From: Chryseobacterium gleum
Lineage (GTDB): Bacteria > Bacteroidota > Bacteroidia > Flavobacteriales_D > Crocinitomicaceae
Reading direction: 5' to 3'
DNA length: 43,882 bases
NCBI GenBank assembly: GCA_945897565.1
Contig: CAMDFN010000020.1
Location: 1 to 43,882, forward strand
The translations under genes were made by a program, and so were the position numbers. The notes under the pieces are model-generated. The model saw only the letters and a program-made list of their open reading frames with translations. It was not told where the DNA came from and searched no databases. Positions 25,964-36,392 of this stretch are shown piece after piece; the first letter of the stretch is position 1, and every line of letters begins with the position of its first letter.

Positions 25964-28348
25964 ATGCGTTTACTTATCCTATTTTTGTTCTTCGGAAGTG
26001 CTAATAGTTGGGCACAATTGCTCCAAATTGAAGTCGTGGATATCCAAACAAATGCGCGCCTTGAAGAATCCTTTGCCGTGATCAAAGGCAGCACGCCTAT
26101 CAAAAGTAAAAATGGCGTCATCGCCATTCCTCAGCGCGACCTCCCCTTTGAATTGATCATCAAAGCCCCATTTTACATCCCAGACACTATTCTGATCAAC
26201 CAAGCGCAAGTAAATACTTTCAAAGTAGCACTAGAAGCCCAAGTACAAGATCAAAAGACAGTTGTCGTAAGCGCAGGTAAGCGCCGTCAGGCCATCGAAG
26301 ACATCCCTGTTTCAATGGAAATTCTTAGGCCCCAACTCATCGACAACAAGGGCATCACCGATTTAGAGCAAGCCGTTGACCAAACGCCGGGTGTTTATAC
26401 CATGGATGGCCAGGTTTCTATTCGCGGCGGCTCCGGCTTTGCCTACGGCACCGGGAGCCGCGTGCTTTTGCTATGGAATGGCATGCCGCTTTTGTCTGGC
26501 TACGCCGGTGACACCCAATGGAATGCCATTCCAATGGAACAAGCCAGCCAAGTTGAGGTCATGAAAGGCGCAGCGTCGGTACTCTACGGCAGTGGTGCGC
26601 TCAACGGGGTTATTGCACTTGCCGAAAAAGAACCCACGCTAGTTCCCGTTACCAAAGTCAAAGTTCAATATGGTTTGTATGGCGCGCCTCGCCGCAGCTC
26701 CCTCAAATGGTGGGCCACCCCCCCAATGAACCAACAATTAGAAGTTTTTCACAGCGCCCTTAAAAAGCGTTTTGGTTACACGCTATCCACCACTGGCTAC
26801 CACAACGACGGCTACCGCATTGGCGAGTCCGAATTCAGGGCGCGCGTGTCGGGTACCCTCTATGCAAAAGCGATTTTTGACAAGCGCCTCAAAGCAGGCT
26901 TGGGCTACAATTACCAAGTTCAAAAAACGGGCAGTTTTTTAATTTGGCAAAACGATTCCTTAGGCTACACACCAAGTGGTTATGGCGACACCACCGCCGG
27001 CGCTTCTACGCTCAGTTATAATTTTGGCCAGCGCTTGTTCTTAGACCCATATGCCAAATTCATTGACCAACACAACAACCTCCATCAGCTCAAGACGCGT
27101 CTATATTGGGTCTCTAATGAAAACATCACCAATGCCAACCAAAGCAATGCAGCCACTATCTCCTATGCCGACTACACCTTTCAGCGTAAATTTGGAGAAG
27201 GAAGTACACTCAGCGCTGGCCTCACCGCCATCCAAAACGTCGTCAATTCCCAGTTGTTTGGTAACCATAGCTCGCAAAACTACGCGGCTTATACGCAACT
27301 TGAATACCACAAAAACAAACTAGATCTCAGTGCAGGCATGCGTTTAGAATACTTCGAGATGGACCAGCAAAAGCCAGATTCTCAGTTTCTGCTTCCCGGC
27401 AAAGACAGCATCAGTATGCCATTCTATCCAGTGCTGCGCACAGGTGTGCACTACGCCCTAAAACCCTACACGCACCTGCGTGCAAGCCTAGGGCAAGGAA
27501 TCCGCTATCCAAGCGTTGCCGAGCGCTTTACCCAAACTTCTGTCGGAGCACTCAATATTTTTCCGAATCCTGAACTGCGGCCCGAAATGGGGTGGGCTGG
27601 CGAAATCGGCATCAAACAAGGCTTCAAAATTGGCAACTGGAAAGCCATGCTAGACGCTGCCTTTTTTGTCAATCAATACAGCAACATGATGGAGTTCTCA
27701 TTTATTTATTACAACCCAATTACCCAACAGCCACTCAATCCACTTGATCCTTCTGCTGAAGATATCCAATTCTTAACCAGCGGCCAATACAACATCAGTG
27801 ATTGGGTTGGTTTTCAGGCCCAAAACGCAGAAAAAGCAAGAATTTCGGGCCTTGACCTCTCTTTTAATTCATCCGGGAATCTCGGTAAAGTAGAATTGAT
27901 TTCCCTCATTGGATACACCTACATGAATCCAATTTCGCTCAATAATAATGCGCAATACACGGCCAATTTCTCCGATACTACCACAAATATGCTCAAATAC
28001 CGCTTCAAGCATTTGGCCAAGGCTGATATCGAAGCGAATTATCAAAAGTTCAGCTTTGGCGCTTCCATGCGTTACAACAGCTTTATGCGCAACATCGACC
28101 GCGTTTTTGAAGACGACCTCGACCCTTCACTCACTTCAGAAGTTTATATTCTTCCTGGGCTCAAGGCCTACAGACAGCTTTACAATAAAGGAAATTTAGT
28201 TTTTGACGCGCGCTTTGCCTACACACTCAAAGAGCAATATCGCATCTCCTTTATTGTCAACAATCTCTTTAACGCCGAAATCACTTCTCGTCCTGGCGAT
28301 ATCCAAGCGCCTCGCAATTTTATTATCCAATTACAAGCCAAATTTTAA
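25964..28348 (+). CDS. TonB-dependent receptor with carboxypeptidase-regulatory-like domain
   Basis: A 794-aa outer-membrane receptor. The signal peptide MRLLILFLFFGSANSWAQ is followed by a beta-sandwich extension (about 20-95) of the carboxypeptidase-D-regulatory-like type that often precedes Bacteroidota TonB receptors. The plug is about 100-215 (QVSIRGGSGFAYGTGSRVLL, VEVMKGAASVLYGSGALNGVI), then a long barrel ending in a terminal Phe (IIQLQAKF), the usual outer-membrane insertion signal. It is a paralogue of the upstream receptor. No SusD-like lipoprotein accompanies it, so glycan uptake by a SusCD system is unlikely. Iron-complex or vitamin uptake would be a guess. It shares one base with the kdsB start (TAATG). 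Confidence 0.94.
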   Translation: MRLLILFLFFGSANSWAQLLQIEVVDIQTNARLEESFAVIKGSTPIKSKNGVIAIPQRDLPFELIIKAPFYIPDTILINQAQVNTFKVALEAQVQDQKTVVVSAGKRRQAIEDIPVSMEILRPQLIDNKGITDLEQAVDQTPGVYTMDGQVSIRGGSGFAYGTGSRVLLLWNGMPLLSGYAGDTQWNAIPMEQASQVEVMKGAASVLYGSGALNGVIALAEKEPTLVPVTKVKVQYGLYGAPRRSSLKWWATPPMNQQLEVFHSALKKRFGYTLSTTGYHNDGYRIGESEFRARVSGTLYAKAIFDKRLKAGLGYNYQVQKTGSFLIWQNDSLGYTPSGYGDTTAGASTLSYNFGQRLFLDPYAKFIDQHNNLHQLKTRLYWVSNENITNANQSNAATISYADYTFQRKFGEGSTLSAGLTAIQNVVNSQLFGNHSSQNYAAYTQLEYHKNKLDLSAGMRLEYFEMDQQKPDSQFLLPGKDSISMPFYPVLRTGVHYALKPYTHLRASLGQGIRYPSVAERFTQTSVGALNIFPNPELRPEMGWAGEIGIKQGFKIGNWKAMLDAAFFVNQYSNMMEFSFIYYNPITQQPLNPLDPSAEDIQFLTSGQYNISDWVGFQAQNAEKARISGLDLSFNSSGNLGKVELISLIGYTYMNPISLNNNAQYTANFSDTTTNMLKYRFKHLAKADIEANYQKFSFGASMRYNSFMRNIDRVFEDDLDPSLTSEVYILPGLKAYRQLYNKGNLVFDARFAYTLKEQYRISFIVNNLFNAEITSRPGDIQAPRNFIIQLQAKF

Positions 28349-29070
28349 TGAAAGTACTCGGTGTTATCCCTGCTCGTTATAGCTCCACCAGATTTCCTGG
28401 AAAGCCACTTATCGATCTGAAAGGTAAGTCCATGATCCAGCGGGTTTATGAGGGCGCCCAACAAGCCACTTTATTAAACACACTTGTGGTCGCTACCGAT
28501 GACCAACGCATCTTTGACGAAGTGCGTCGTTTTGGAGGTCAAGTTGTGCTCACACGAGCAGAGCACCAAAGCGGAACAGAGCGTTGCGCTGAGGTACTTG
28601 CCCATTTCCCGGACCACGACACCCTCATCAATATCCAAGGAGACGAACCATTGGTTTCTGGTCTGCAACTCGACCAACTTTTAGGGGCATTTAAAGACCC
28701 AAGTGTTCAAATTGCTACGCTCGTTCATGCGGCTGTGAGCCCTGAAGACTTGATCAATGTAAACCGCATCAAAGTACTTGAAGATCACCGTCAAAATGCC
28801 ATTTATTTTTCGCGTAGCGCCCTTCCAAACATGCACTATGCTCAAAATCCAGATTTCCCTTGGTTGCGACACATCGGCCTCTATGCCTATAAAAGCGAGG
28901 TGCTTTCTCAGCTTGCCATTTTGGCCCCCTGCGCCCTCGAGCAGGCCGAATCCTTAGAGCAATTGCGCTGGCTTTATTACGGCTATGCCATTCGCCTCAT
29001 CCGCACCGCTATCGAAACTCCCAACATCGACGTTCCTGCAGATATAGAAAAAGTATTGCCTTTTTTGTAA
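28348..29070 (+). CDS. kdsB: 3-deoxy-manno-octulosonate cytidylyltransferase
   Basis: A 240-aa cytoplasmic enzyme that activates KDO with CTP to CMP-KDO for lipid A-core assembly. The N-terminal nucleotide-binding loop GVIPARYSSTRFPGKPL is diagnostic. VVATDDQRIFDEVRRFGG, LTRAEHQSGTERCAEV, LINIQGDEPLV and FPWLRHIGLYAYKSEVL follow in the usual order, and it ends ESLEQLRWLYYG...IETPNIDVPADIEKV as in other KdsB. Length is typical (E. coli 248). It confirms a Gram-negative LPS-making cell. It is translationally coupled to the preceding receptor through a 1-base overlap. Confidence 0.97.
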   Translation: MKVLGVIPARYSSTRFPGKPLIDLKGKSMIQRVYEGAQQATLLNTLVVATDDQRIFDEVRRFGGQVVLTRAEHQSGTERCAEVLAHFPDHDTLINIQGDEPLVSGLQLDQLLGAFKDPSVQIATLVHAAVSPEDLINVNRIKVLEDHRQNAIYFSRSALPNMHYAQNPDFPWLRHIGLYAYKSEVLSQLAILAPCALEQAESLEQLRWLYYGYAIRLIRTAIETPNIDVPADIEKVLPFL

Positions 29071-29094
29071 TCTGCTCAGACTTTTGTAAATTTG
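29064..29094 (+). promoter_or_regulatory. Consensus promoter of the HU-SPOR gene, leaderless geometry
   Basis: TTTG (29064-29067), 19 bases, TAAATTTG (29087-29094): a full match to the Bacteroidota promoter. Only four bases (ttag) separate the -7 box from the ATG at 29099, so transcription may begin at the start codon itself. Confidence 0.75.
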
Positions 29095-29098
29095 TTAG

Positions 29099-30100
29099 AT
29101 GCAGGGTTTTGAAGATATCATTATTCAACTTTTACTCAGACACAACTGTGTGGTTGTGCCGGGTTTTGGGGGCTTTGTCGCCAAGCAAGTAGCTGCCGAA
29201 ATCGATCTCGATAAAGGCTTTCTGGCTCCACCTAGAAAAGCGCTTCTTTTCAATCGCTTCTTACTCACAGACGACGGCTTGCTGCTCGCAGAATACGCAC
29301 GTCTTTACGGTCTTTATTACGAAGAAGCTAAAACAAAATTACTAGCCCATACAGATGCACTTCAACGCCAGCTGTCTGCCGGAGAAACCATCCAATTACC
29401 CAAGCTCGGTACTTTTTCCAAACAACCCGACGGCCAAATTTCATTTGAGCAAGACCGCTTTTTCAACTTACTGCTGTCTTCATATGGCCTAGCCAACCTC
29501 AACTTTGTAGCGCAACCCATCCAAGCGGCGCAAGAAACACCAATCATTGAGCTTCAGCCAAGCTTGGCGCCCAACAAAATCAACTGGACGCGCGTTGCTG
29601 CCGCAGCATGCATTCTTCCTTTTGCTTTTTACTCCTTCTGGATCCCTACTCAAACTAGCGCTTTGCAATCGGGGTTGTTCGCCTCTTCAGATTTCAATCC
29701 GCTGCACCAGCAAGATGCGCCTGCCTATGCTAAATCTAGCCTAGATTATACCGCCCTGCCACCCCAAAAAGCAACTGTCCTCGAATTTGAAAAAGACGTC
29801 AAAACCCGTTTTGAGGCTTACGAATGGCAACCCGGTTTTACTTTTGTGGTCAAAGTTCCGGCCGTTCTAGCTGCGAATATTCCAGCCGCGTATGATTTCA
29901 TCGTGGGTTGTTTCTCCAATATGCAAAACGCCCAAAATTTACAACTCAAATTAATGCGCGACGGCTTTGCTGCCAGACTTATCCAAAACGGCCCACTGAC
30001 CAAAGTGAGTGCAGGCGCGGCTCAAAATCTAACCGAACTCCAACAAATCCAACAACAAGCGGCTGCACGCGGCTTGCAAGGTTGGGTGCTCAACAACTAA
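29099..30100 (+). CDS. HU-CCDC81/SPOR domain membrane protein
   Basis: A 333-aa protein with a three-part layout. Residues 1-135 form two HU-like (CCDC81-type) modules, beginning MQGFEDIIIQLLLRHNCVVV followed by PGFGGFVAKQ, with KALLFNRFLLTDDGLLAEYA and IQLPKLGTFSKQPDGQISF as the family marks. A single transmembrane helix spans about 164-182 (WTRVAAAACILPFAFYSFW). A C-terminal SPOR domain (about 258-330, AYDFIVGCFSNMQNAQNLQLKL) would bind denuded peptidoglycan in the periplasm. The HU-like part stays in the cytoplasm. Such proteins are confined mainly to Bacteroidota and are proposed to link division-site cell wall with cytoplasmic partners; the role is not proven. Confidence 0.88.
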   Translation: MQGFEDIIIQLLLRHNCVVVPGFGGFVAKQVAAEIDLDKGFLAPPRKALLFNRFLLTDDGLLLAEYARLYGLYYEEAKTKLLAHTDALQRQLSAGETIQLPKLGTFSKQPDGQISFEQDRFFNLLLSSYGLANLNFVAQPIQAAQETPIIELQPSLAPNKINWTRVAAAACILPFAFYSFWIPTQTSALQSGLFASSDFNPLHQQDAPAYAKSSLDYTALPPQKATVLEFEKDVKTRFEAYEWQPGFTFVVKVPAVLAANIPAAYDFIVGCFSNMQNAQNLQLKLMRDGFAARLIQNGPLTKVSAGAAQNLTELQQIQQQAAARGLQGWVLNN

Positions 30101-30109
30101 AATTTACGC

Positions 30110-31300
30110 ATGAAAAAAACCTTTAGCTTCATCCTATCCATCGGGATCAGTACTTCCTTATTATTTGCGCAAACCACCAATGCAGAGGGGAGTAAATATC
30201 AATTCAAACAGCTCGTTCAACTAGCCACCACCCCTGTTCAAAGTCAAGGCCAAACCGGTACTTGTTGGTCTTTTTCAGCGACCAGCTTTTTTGAATCAGA
30301 AATTCAACGCTTGTCAAAAAGCCCAGTTGTATTGTCCGAAATGTACATCGTGCGCAAGGCTTATGAACTCAAGGCTGAAAAATACATCCGCATGGATGGA
30401 AAAGTAAATTTCAGCGAAGGCGGTGCGTTTCACGATGTGCCTCTCGTTATCGAGAAATACGGCGTGGTGCCTTATGAGGTGTATACAGGTTTGAACGCCG
30501 CCAACACTTACAATCATGGCGAAATGTTCACTCAACTCAATACACTCATGTCAGATATGATTTCCAGACTTGGTGCGCCAGAAGGCATCACCGACGATTG
30601 GAAACGCAAGTTCAACGATATACTCAATCGTGGTATTGGAAAGGACATCGAAACTTTCCAATGGAATGGCGAGCGCTATACGCCAAAATCATATGCGGCC
30701 TCTTTAGGTCTAGACATGAAAAACTATGTGTCCTTGACTTCTTTTACCAACCACCCAATGTACAGCGAGTGCATGCTCGAAATTCCAGACAACTGGGCTT
30801 GGGGAAAAAGCTATAATGTCAGCATGGATGACCTCGTCGAGGTAAGCATCGCGGCACTTAAAAATGGCTACACCATAGCTTGGGGCGCAGATGTCTCTGA
30901 AAAGGGCTTTAGTTTCAAAAACGGCTTGGCAATTGTACCTGCTGACCCAGCCATGATCGAAGTAATTGGCAAAGACGACAAACGCTTCAATGACGCTGGC
31001 GCAGAGCGCAAATCCAATGCATTTATGGAACCAATGAAAGAATTGGCCATTACGCCAGAGCTTCGTCAAAAAGGCTACGACAACAAAACCACCACCGATG
31101 ACCACGGCATGCATATTGTTGGGCTTTACACCGATCAAAACGGTACGCGGTATTTCATGGTCAAAAATTCATGGGGCACAAGTAACCTACCACAAGGCTA
31201 TTTATATGTCTCCGAGCATTATTTCAAGTACAAAACCATCAATATTTATTTGCACAAGGATGCAGTACCAAAGACTTTGCAGACCAAATTAAAGTGGTGA
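30110..31300 (+). CDS. Exported C1B (bleomycin hydrolase/PepC-like) cysteine aminopeptidase
   Basis: A 396-aa papain-superfamily peptidase. Signal peptide about 1-20 (SLLFAQ). The active-site Cys52 lies in QSQGQTGTCWSFSATSF, preceded by the oxyanion Gln. His335 lies in DDHGMHIVGLY, and Asn353 in FMVKNSWGTSN completes the triad. The long insertion between them (VVPYEVYTGL..., NWAWGKSYNVSMDDL) fits the bleomycin hydrolase group rather than classical papains. Most C1B enzymes are cytosolic aminopeptidases; this one is predicted to be exported, as in several Bacteroidota. It starts 9 bases after the HU-SPOR gene and ends at a strong terminator. Confidence 0.9.
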   Translation: MKKTFSFILSIGISTSLLFAQTTNAEGSKYQFKQLVQLATTPVQSQGQTGTCWSFSATSFFESEIQRLSKSPVVLSEMYIVRKAYELKAEKYIRMDGKVNFSEGGAFHDVPLVIEKYGVVPYEVYTGLNAANTYNHGEMFTQLNTLMSDMISRLGAPEGITDDWKRKFNDILNRGIGKDIETFQWNGERYTPKSYAASLGLDMKNYVSLTSFTNHPMYSECMLEIPDNWAWGKSYNVSMDDLVEVSIAALKNGYTIAWGADVSEKGFSFKNGLAIVPADPAMIEVIGKDDKRFNDAGAERKSNAFMEPMKELAITPELRQKGYDNKTTTDDHGMHIVGLYTDQNGTRYFMVKNSWGTSNLPQGYLYVSEHYFKYKTINIYLHKDAVPKTLQTKLKW

Positions 31301-31340
31301 TAGCGCAAAAAAATTAATTAACTTATTGATAATCAAAGTG

Positions 31341-31380
31341 AAAAGTGTTCAAAGTGTCATTTGAACACTTTTTCTTTTTT
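31341..31380 (+). terminator. Strong rho-independent terminator after the C1B peptidase
   Basis: A perfect 13-bp stem AAAAGTGTTCAAA/TTTGAACACTTTT with a 6-nt loop GTGTCA is followed by TTTCTTTTTT. It lies 40 bases past the peptidase stop and just ahead of the gap promoter. Confidence 0.92.
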
Positions 31381-31385
31381 ATTGT

Positions 31386-31393
31386 TATTTTTG
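31386..31393 (+). promoter_or_regulatory. gap: -7 box of gap
   Basis: TATTTTTG is a full match to TAnnTTTG. A TTTG (31360-31363) 22 bases upstream could be the -33 element, which would lie inside the terminator stem. The ATG of gap follows after 22 bases. Confidence 0.6.
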
Positions 31394-31415
31394 TAATAAG
31401 AACAATATCTCAAAG

Positions 31416-32405
31416 ATGAAAACTGTAGGTGTAAATGGATTTGGAAGAATTGGGCGCTGTTTTACAAGAATTGCCTTGCAAGATCCTCAAATTGAGGTTG
31501 CACTCGTGAACGACCTAGCCGATGTCAAAACACTTGCACATTTACTCAAATACGACAGCATTCACGGGCCTTTTGGTCTTTCTTTTGAAATCGTTGACAG
31601 CACGCTTGTTTTCGAAAATGGCAAAAAATTGGTTTTTATCAGCGAACGCAACCCAGAGCTCATCAACTGGGCGGCTTACGGTGTAGAGGTTGTGATTGAA
31701 GCTACAGGTTTATTCTTAACGCGTGAGGCTGCCTCCAAGCATTTGGTGGGTGGTGCTAAGCACGTTGTGATCAGCGCGCCTGCCAACGACGAAGATATTC
31801 CATCTGTAGTTTTGGGTGTAAACGACCATCAAATTGACTGGACAAGCACGGTAGTTTCGAACGCTTCTTGCACCACCAACAACGCCGCACCCATGGTGAA
31901 GGTCCTTAAAGGCCTGCTCGATATCGACGTTGCTTATATCTCTACTGTTCATAGCTATACCTCAGATCAACGCCTCCACGACGCCCCTCACAAAGACTTG
32001 CGTCGCGCACGCGCAGCAGCCAATAGTATCATCCCGACATCAACTGGCGCTGCAAAGGCCATTACACTTATTTTCCCCGATTTAAAAGGTAAAATAACGG
32101 GCGGAAGCTTCCGCGTACCCGTTTCTGATGGCTCTGTAACCGAAATGACACTCGTGACCAAATCCAAAATCACTGCGGAGCAAATCAATGCGGCCATGAA
32201 AACAGCAGCCGAAGGACCGCTTAAAGGCGTTATGCAGTACACCGAAGATCCGATTGTATCTGTTGATGTCTTGGGTAACCCGCACAGTGTAGTATTTGAT
32301 GCTGGCCTCACAATTGTATTTAACGGCTTGATCAAAGTGGCGGGTTGGTATGACAACGAAACGGGTTATTCCAACCGTCTTGTAGACGTCGTCAAAAGAT
32401 TCTAA
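31416..32405 (+). CDS. gap: Glyceraldehyde-3-phosphate dehydrogenase, type I
   Basis: A 329-aa glycolytic enzyme. The NAD site is VGVNGFGRIGRCFTRIA, with NDLAD near residue 32-36 (Asp favouring NAD). Catalytic Cys152 lies in SNASCTTNNAAPMVK and His179 in ISTVHSYTSDQ. The S-loop region RRARAAANSIIPTSTGAAKA is standard, and the end VAGWYDNETGYSNRLVD is intact. The second residue block is CTTNNAAP rather than the common CTTNCLAP, so the second cysteine is absent. The tail overlaps that of the convergent pgk by 4 bases, pairing two consecutive glycolytic steps on opposite strands. Confidence 0.97.
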   Translation: MKTVGVNGFGRIGRCFTRIALQDPQIEVALVNDLADVKTLAHLLKYDSIHGPFGLSFEIVDSTLVFENGKKLVFISERNPELINWAAYGVEVVIEATGLFLTREAASKHLVGGAKHVVISAPANDEDIPSVVLGVNDHQIDWTSTVVSNASCTTNNAAPMVKVLKGLLDIDVAYISTVHSYTSDQRLHDAPHKDLRRARAAANSIIPTSTGAAKAITLIFPDLKGKITGGSFRVPVSDGSVTEMTLVTKSKITAEQINAAMKTAAEGPLKGVMQYTEDPIVSVDVLGNPHSVVFDAGLTIVFNGLIKVAGWYDNETGYSNRLVDVVKRF

Positions 32406-33595
32406 GCCTCTAAGGCCTGAACGCCAGGTAAGGTTTTCCCTTCAAAATATTCCAAGAGTGCTCCTCCTCCAGTGCTCACATAACTCACTTGTTCGCTGAG
32501 TTCAAACTGCTGTACAGCCGCTGCGCTATCTCCACCACCAATGAGGCTGAACGCACCATTTTTTGTGGCTTTAGCGACAGCATGTGCAATGCTTTTGGTT
32601 CCGTTTTCAAAAGCGGGCATCTCAAATACGCCCATCGGGCCATTCCACAAGATGGTTTTGCTTTCTAGCAAGACCGCTGTAAAAGCTTTGACCGCTTCAG
32701 GGCCGATATCAAGCCCCATCCAGCCGTCAGCAATGGCATTAGAAGGTGAAACTTGCGTCTGAGCGTCTGCAGCAAAGCGATCTGCTGCAACGGCATCTAT
32801 TGGCAAGTGAATTTGAACTCCTTTCGCTTTGGCTTTATTGATGATGTCTAGGCAAGTTTCTAAGCGGTCGGCTTCACACAAAGAGTTTCCTATTTGGCCG
32901 CCCATTGCTTTATAGAAAGTGTAGGCCATGCCGCCTCCAATGATGATGTGATTGGCCAAGTTCAGGAGATTTTCTACGATAAGAATTTTGTCTGATACTT
33001 TGGCGCCGCCTACAATGGCCGTAAATGGCCTTGCGGCATGATGCAATACTTTTCGCGCATTTTCGATTTCGGCATTCATGAGTAGTCCGGCCATTTTATC
33101 ATGAGGGAAAAAACTTGCCAGTTGTGTTGTGCTGGCGTGCGCGCGGTGTGCGGCACCAAATGCGTCGTTGACATAACAATCGCCGTGTTGGGCTAATTTT
33201 TGAGCAAAAGAGAGATCACCCGCGGTTTCCTCTTGATAAAAACGCACGTTTTCTAGTAGCAAGACCTGGCCTGGCTGGAGGTTTTTACTTGACTCTATAG
33301 CTTCCTGACTAATGCAGTCGTTGGCAAAAAGTACCGCTGTCCCGATCAGTTCACTGACTTGAGCAGAAATCTGAGCTAGCGAAAAAATGGCTTCTGGGCC
33401 GTTTTTGGGTCTGCCAAAGTGAGAGAGCAACACAACACTTCCGCCATTTTTGAGGATATGTTGTATAGTGGGTAAAGCAGCACGGATGCGTTTGTCGTCG
33501 GCAATAAGGCCAGTAGTTTTCTCCATCGGCACGTTGAAGTCTACGCGAACAAGTGCGCGTTTGCCAGAAAAGGAATAATGTTGAAATGTATGCAT
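32402..33595 (-). CDS. pgk: Phosphoglycerate kinase
   Basis: A 397-aa monomeric kinase that makes ATP from 1,3-bisphosphoglycerate. I chose the ATG at 33595 (MHTFQHYSFSGKRALVRVDF), because the longer frame runs through the neighbouring SDR gene. Motifs: RVDFNVPMEKTTG, VVLLSHFGRPKNG, CYVNDAFGAAHRAHAST, FTAIVGGAKVSDKI (nucleotide domain), ILWNGPMGVFEMPAFENGT and FSLIGGGDSAAAV. Length is normal. It is transcribed after the SDR gene with a 19-base gap, so the two may form a short operon, and it ends tail to tail with gap. Confidence 0.97.
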   Translation of the reverse strand: MHTFQHYSFSGKRALVRVDFNVPMEKTTGLIADDKRIRAALPTIQHILKNGGSVVLLSHFGRPKNGPEAIFSLAQISAQVSELIGTAVLFANDCISQEAIESSKNLQPGQVLLLENVRFYQEETAGDLSFAQKLAQHGDCYVNDAFGAAHRAHASTTQLASFFPHDKMAGLLMNAEIENARKVLHHAARPFTAIVGGAKVSDKILIVENLLNLANHIIIGGGMAYTFYKAMGGQIGNSLCEADRLETCLDIINKAKAKGVQIHLPIDAVAADRFAADAQTQVSPSNAIADGWMGLDIGPEAVKAFTAVLLESKTILWNGPMGVFEMPAFENGTKSIAHAVAKATKNGAFSLIGGGDSAAAVQQFELSEQVSYVSTGGGALLEYFEGKTLPGVQALEA

Positions 33596-33614
33596 GGTGG
33601 GTCTTGCTTGTTGT

Positions 33615-34364
33615 TTATTTCTTATGAAAATGACTGCCGTTGGCCTGGGCGCTTGGCATAATTGTGATGTCGGCAATACTGACGTGCTCAGGTCGGCTGA
33701 CAACAAATGCGATGGTTTGAGCGATGTCCGTGGCTTGCAGCGCCTCATAGCCTTCATAGATGCTTTGAGCCGTTTGGTGGTCTCCTTTGAAGCGCACCAA
33801 TGAAAATTCGGTTTCGGCCGCGCCTGGAGCAATATTACTTACCTTGATTTGATGTTGTAGTAGATCGATGCGCAATGCTTTGGAAAGTGCGTCTACGGCG
33901 TGTTTGCTGGCACAATACACATTGCCGCCTGCATATACTTCTTTGCCCGCAATGGAAGAAATATTGATGAGGTGGCTGAACGGATGTTTTTTGAGCAGTG
34001 GAATAACGGCGTGGCTCATGTAAAGCAAGCCTTTAATGTTGGTGTCGAGCATGCGGTTCCAGTCGTCTGAAAGCCCTGTGTCTAAAGGGCCTCTGCCCAC
34101 GGCTAAACCGGCGTTATTTATCAATATAAAAATGTTTTCAGCGATATGCTTGGGTAAGTCGGCAATGACTTGGTTGACTTGCGCTTCTTGACAAACATCG
34201 AGCTGGGCAATGTAAACGGGCGTTTGTGTCAGTTCATTTTTGAGTAACTCAAGGCGTTCCACCCTGCGGGCCAGCAGGACCAATCCGTAGCCCATATTTT
34301 GCAACTCTTTTGCCGCGGCTGCACCAAAGCCCGAACTTGCACCTGTAATGATCGCATATTTCAT
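33615..34364 (-). CDS. Short-chain dehydrogenase/reductase, YdfG-like
   Basis: About 249 aa from the ATG at 34364 (MKYAIITGASSGFGAAAAKE). The longer frame reaches into the htpG upstream region without family resemblance. Classical SDR marks: TGASSGFG cofactor loop, ARRVERLELL (Arg pair after strand 2, suggesting NADP), LINNAGLAVGRGP, the catalytic Ser in LINISSIAGKEVYAG, and the YxxxK pair in NVYCASKHAVDALSKAL. The sequence resembles YdfG-type L-allo-threonine/serine dehydrogenases, but substrates of this group are broad. Divergent from htpG, followed by pgk. Confidence 0.92.
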   Translation of the reverse strand: MKYAIITGASSGFGAAAAKELQNMGYGLVLLARRVERLELLKNELTQTPVYIAQLDVCQEAQVNQVIADLPKHIAENIFILINNAGLAVGRGPLDTGLSDDWNRMLDTNIKGLLYMSHAVIPLLKKHPFSHLINISSIAGKEVYAGGNVYCASKHAVDALSKALRIDLLQHQIKVSNIAPGAAETEFSLVRFKGDHQTAQSIYEGYEALQATDIAQTIAFVVSRPEHVSIADITIMPSAQANGSHFHKK

Positions 34365-34373
34365 ACTGCAAAA

Positions 34374-34402
34374 TTGACAAAAAAAACGCACTTGCTTGTC
34401 AA
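34374..34402. promoter_or_regulatory. Inverted repeat between the SDR gene and htpG
   Basis: TTGACAA (34374-34380) and TTGTCAA (34396-34402), separated by 15 bases, form a 7-bp inverted repeat in the divergent promoter region. It could be a regulator site. It is not a CIRCE element. Confidence 0.35.
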
Positions 34403-34465
34403 AATGGCAGCATTTGCGCTGTGGCATTTTTATTGAGTACCCAAATGCATAAAAACAAAAACACA

Positions 34466-36358
<1,893 letters not shown>

Positions 36359-36392
36359 ATGACTAGCTTTGACTTCGCTTAAATTCTAGATT

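Noticed and set aside
33596..33832. 79-residue N-terminal extension of pgk into the SDR gene
   Set aside because: The extra part is the SDR gene read in another frame; PGK homology begins at MHTFQHYSF.
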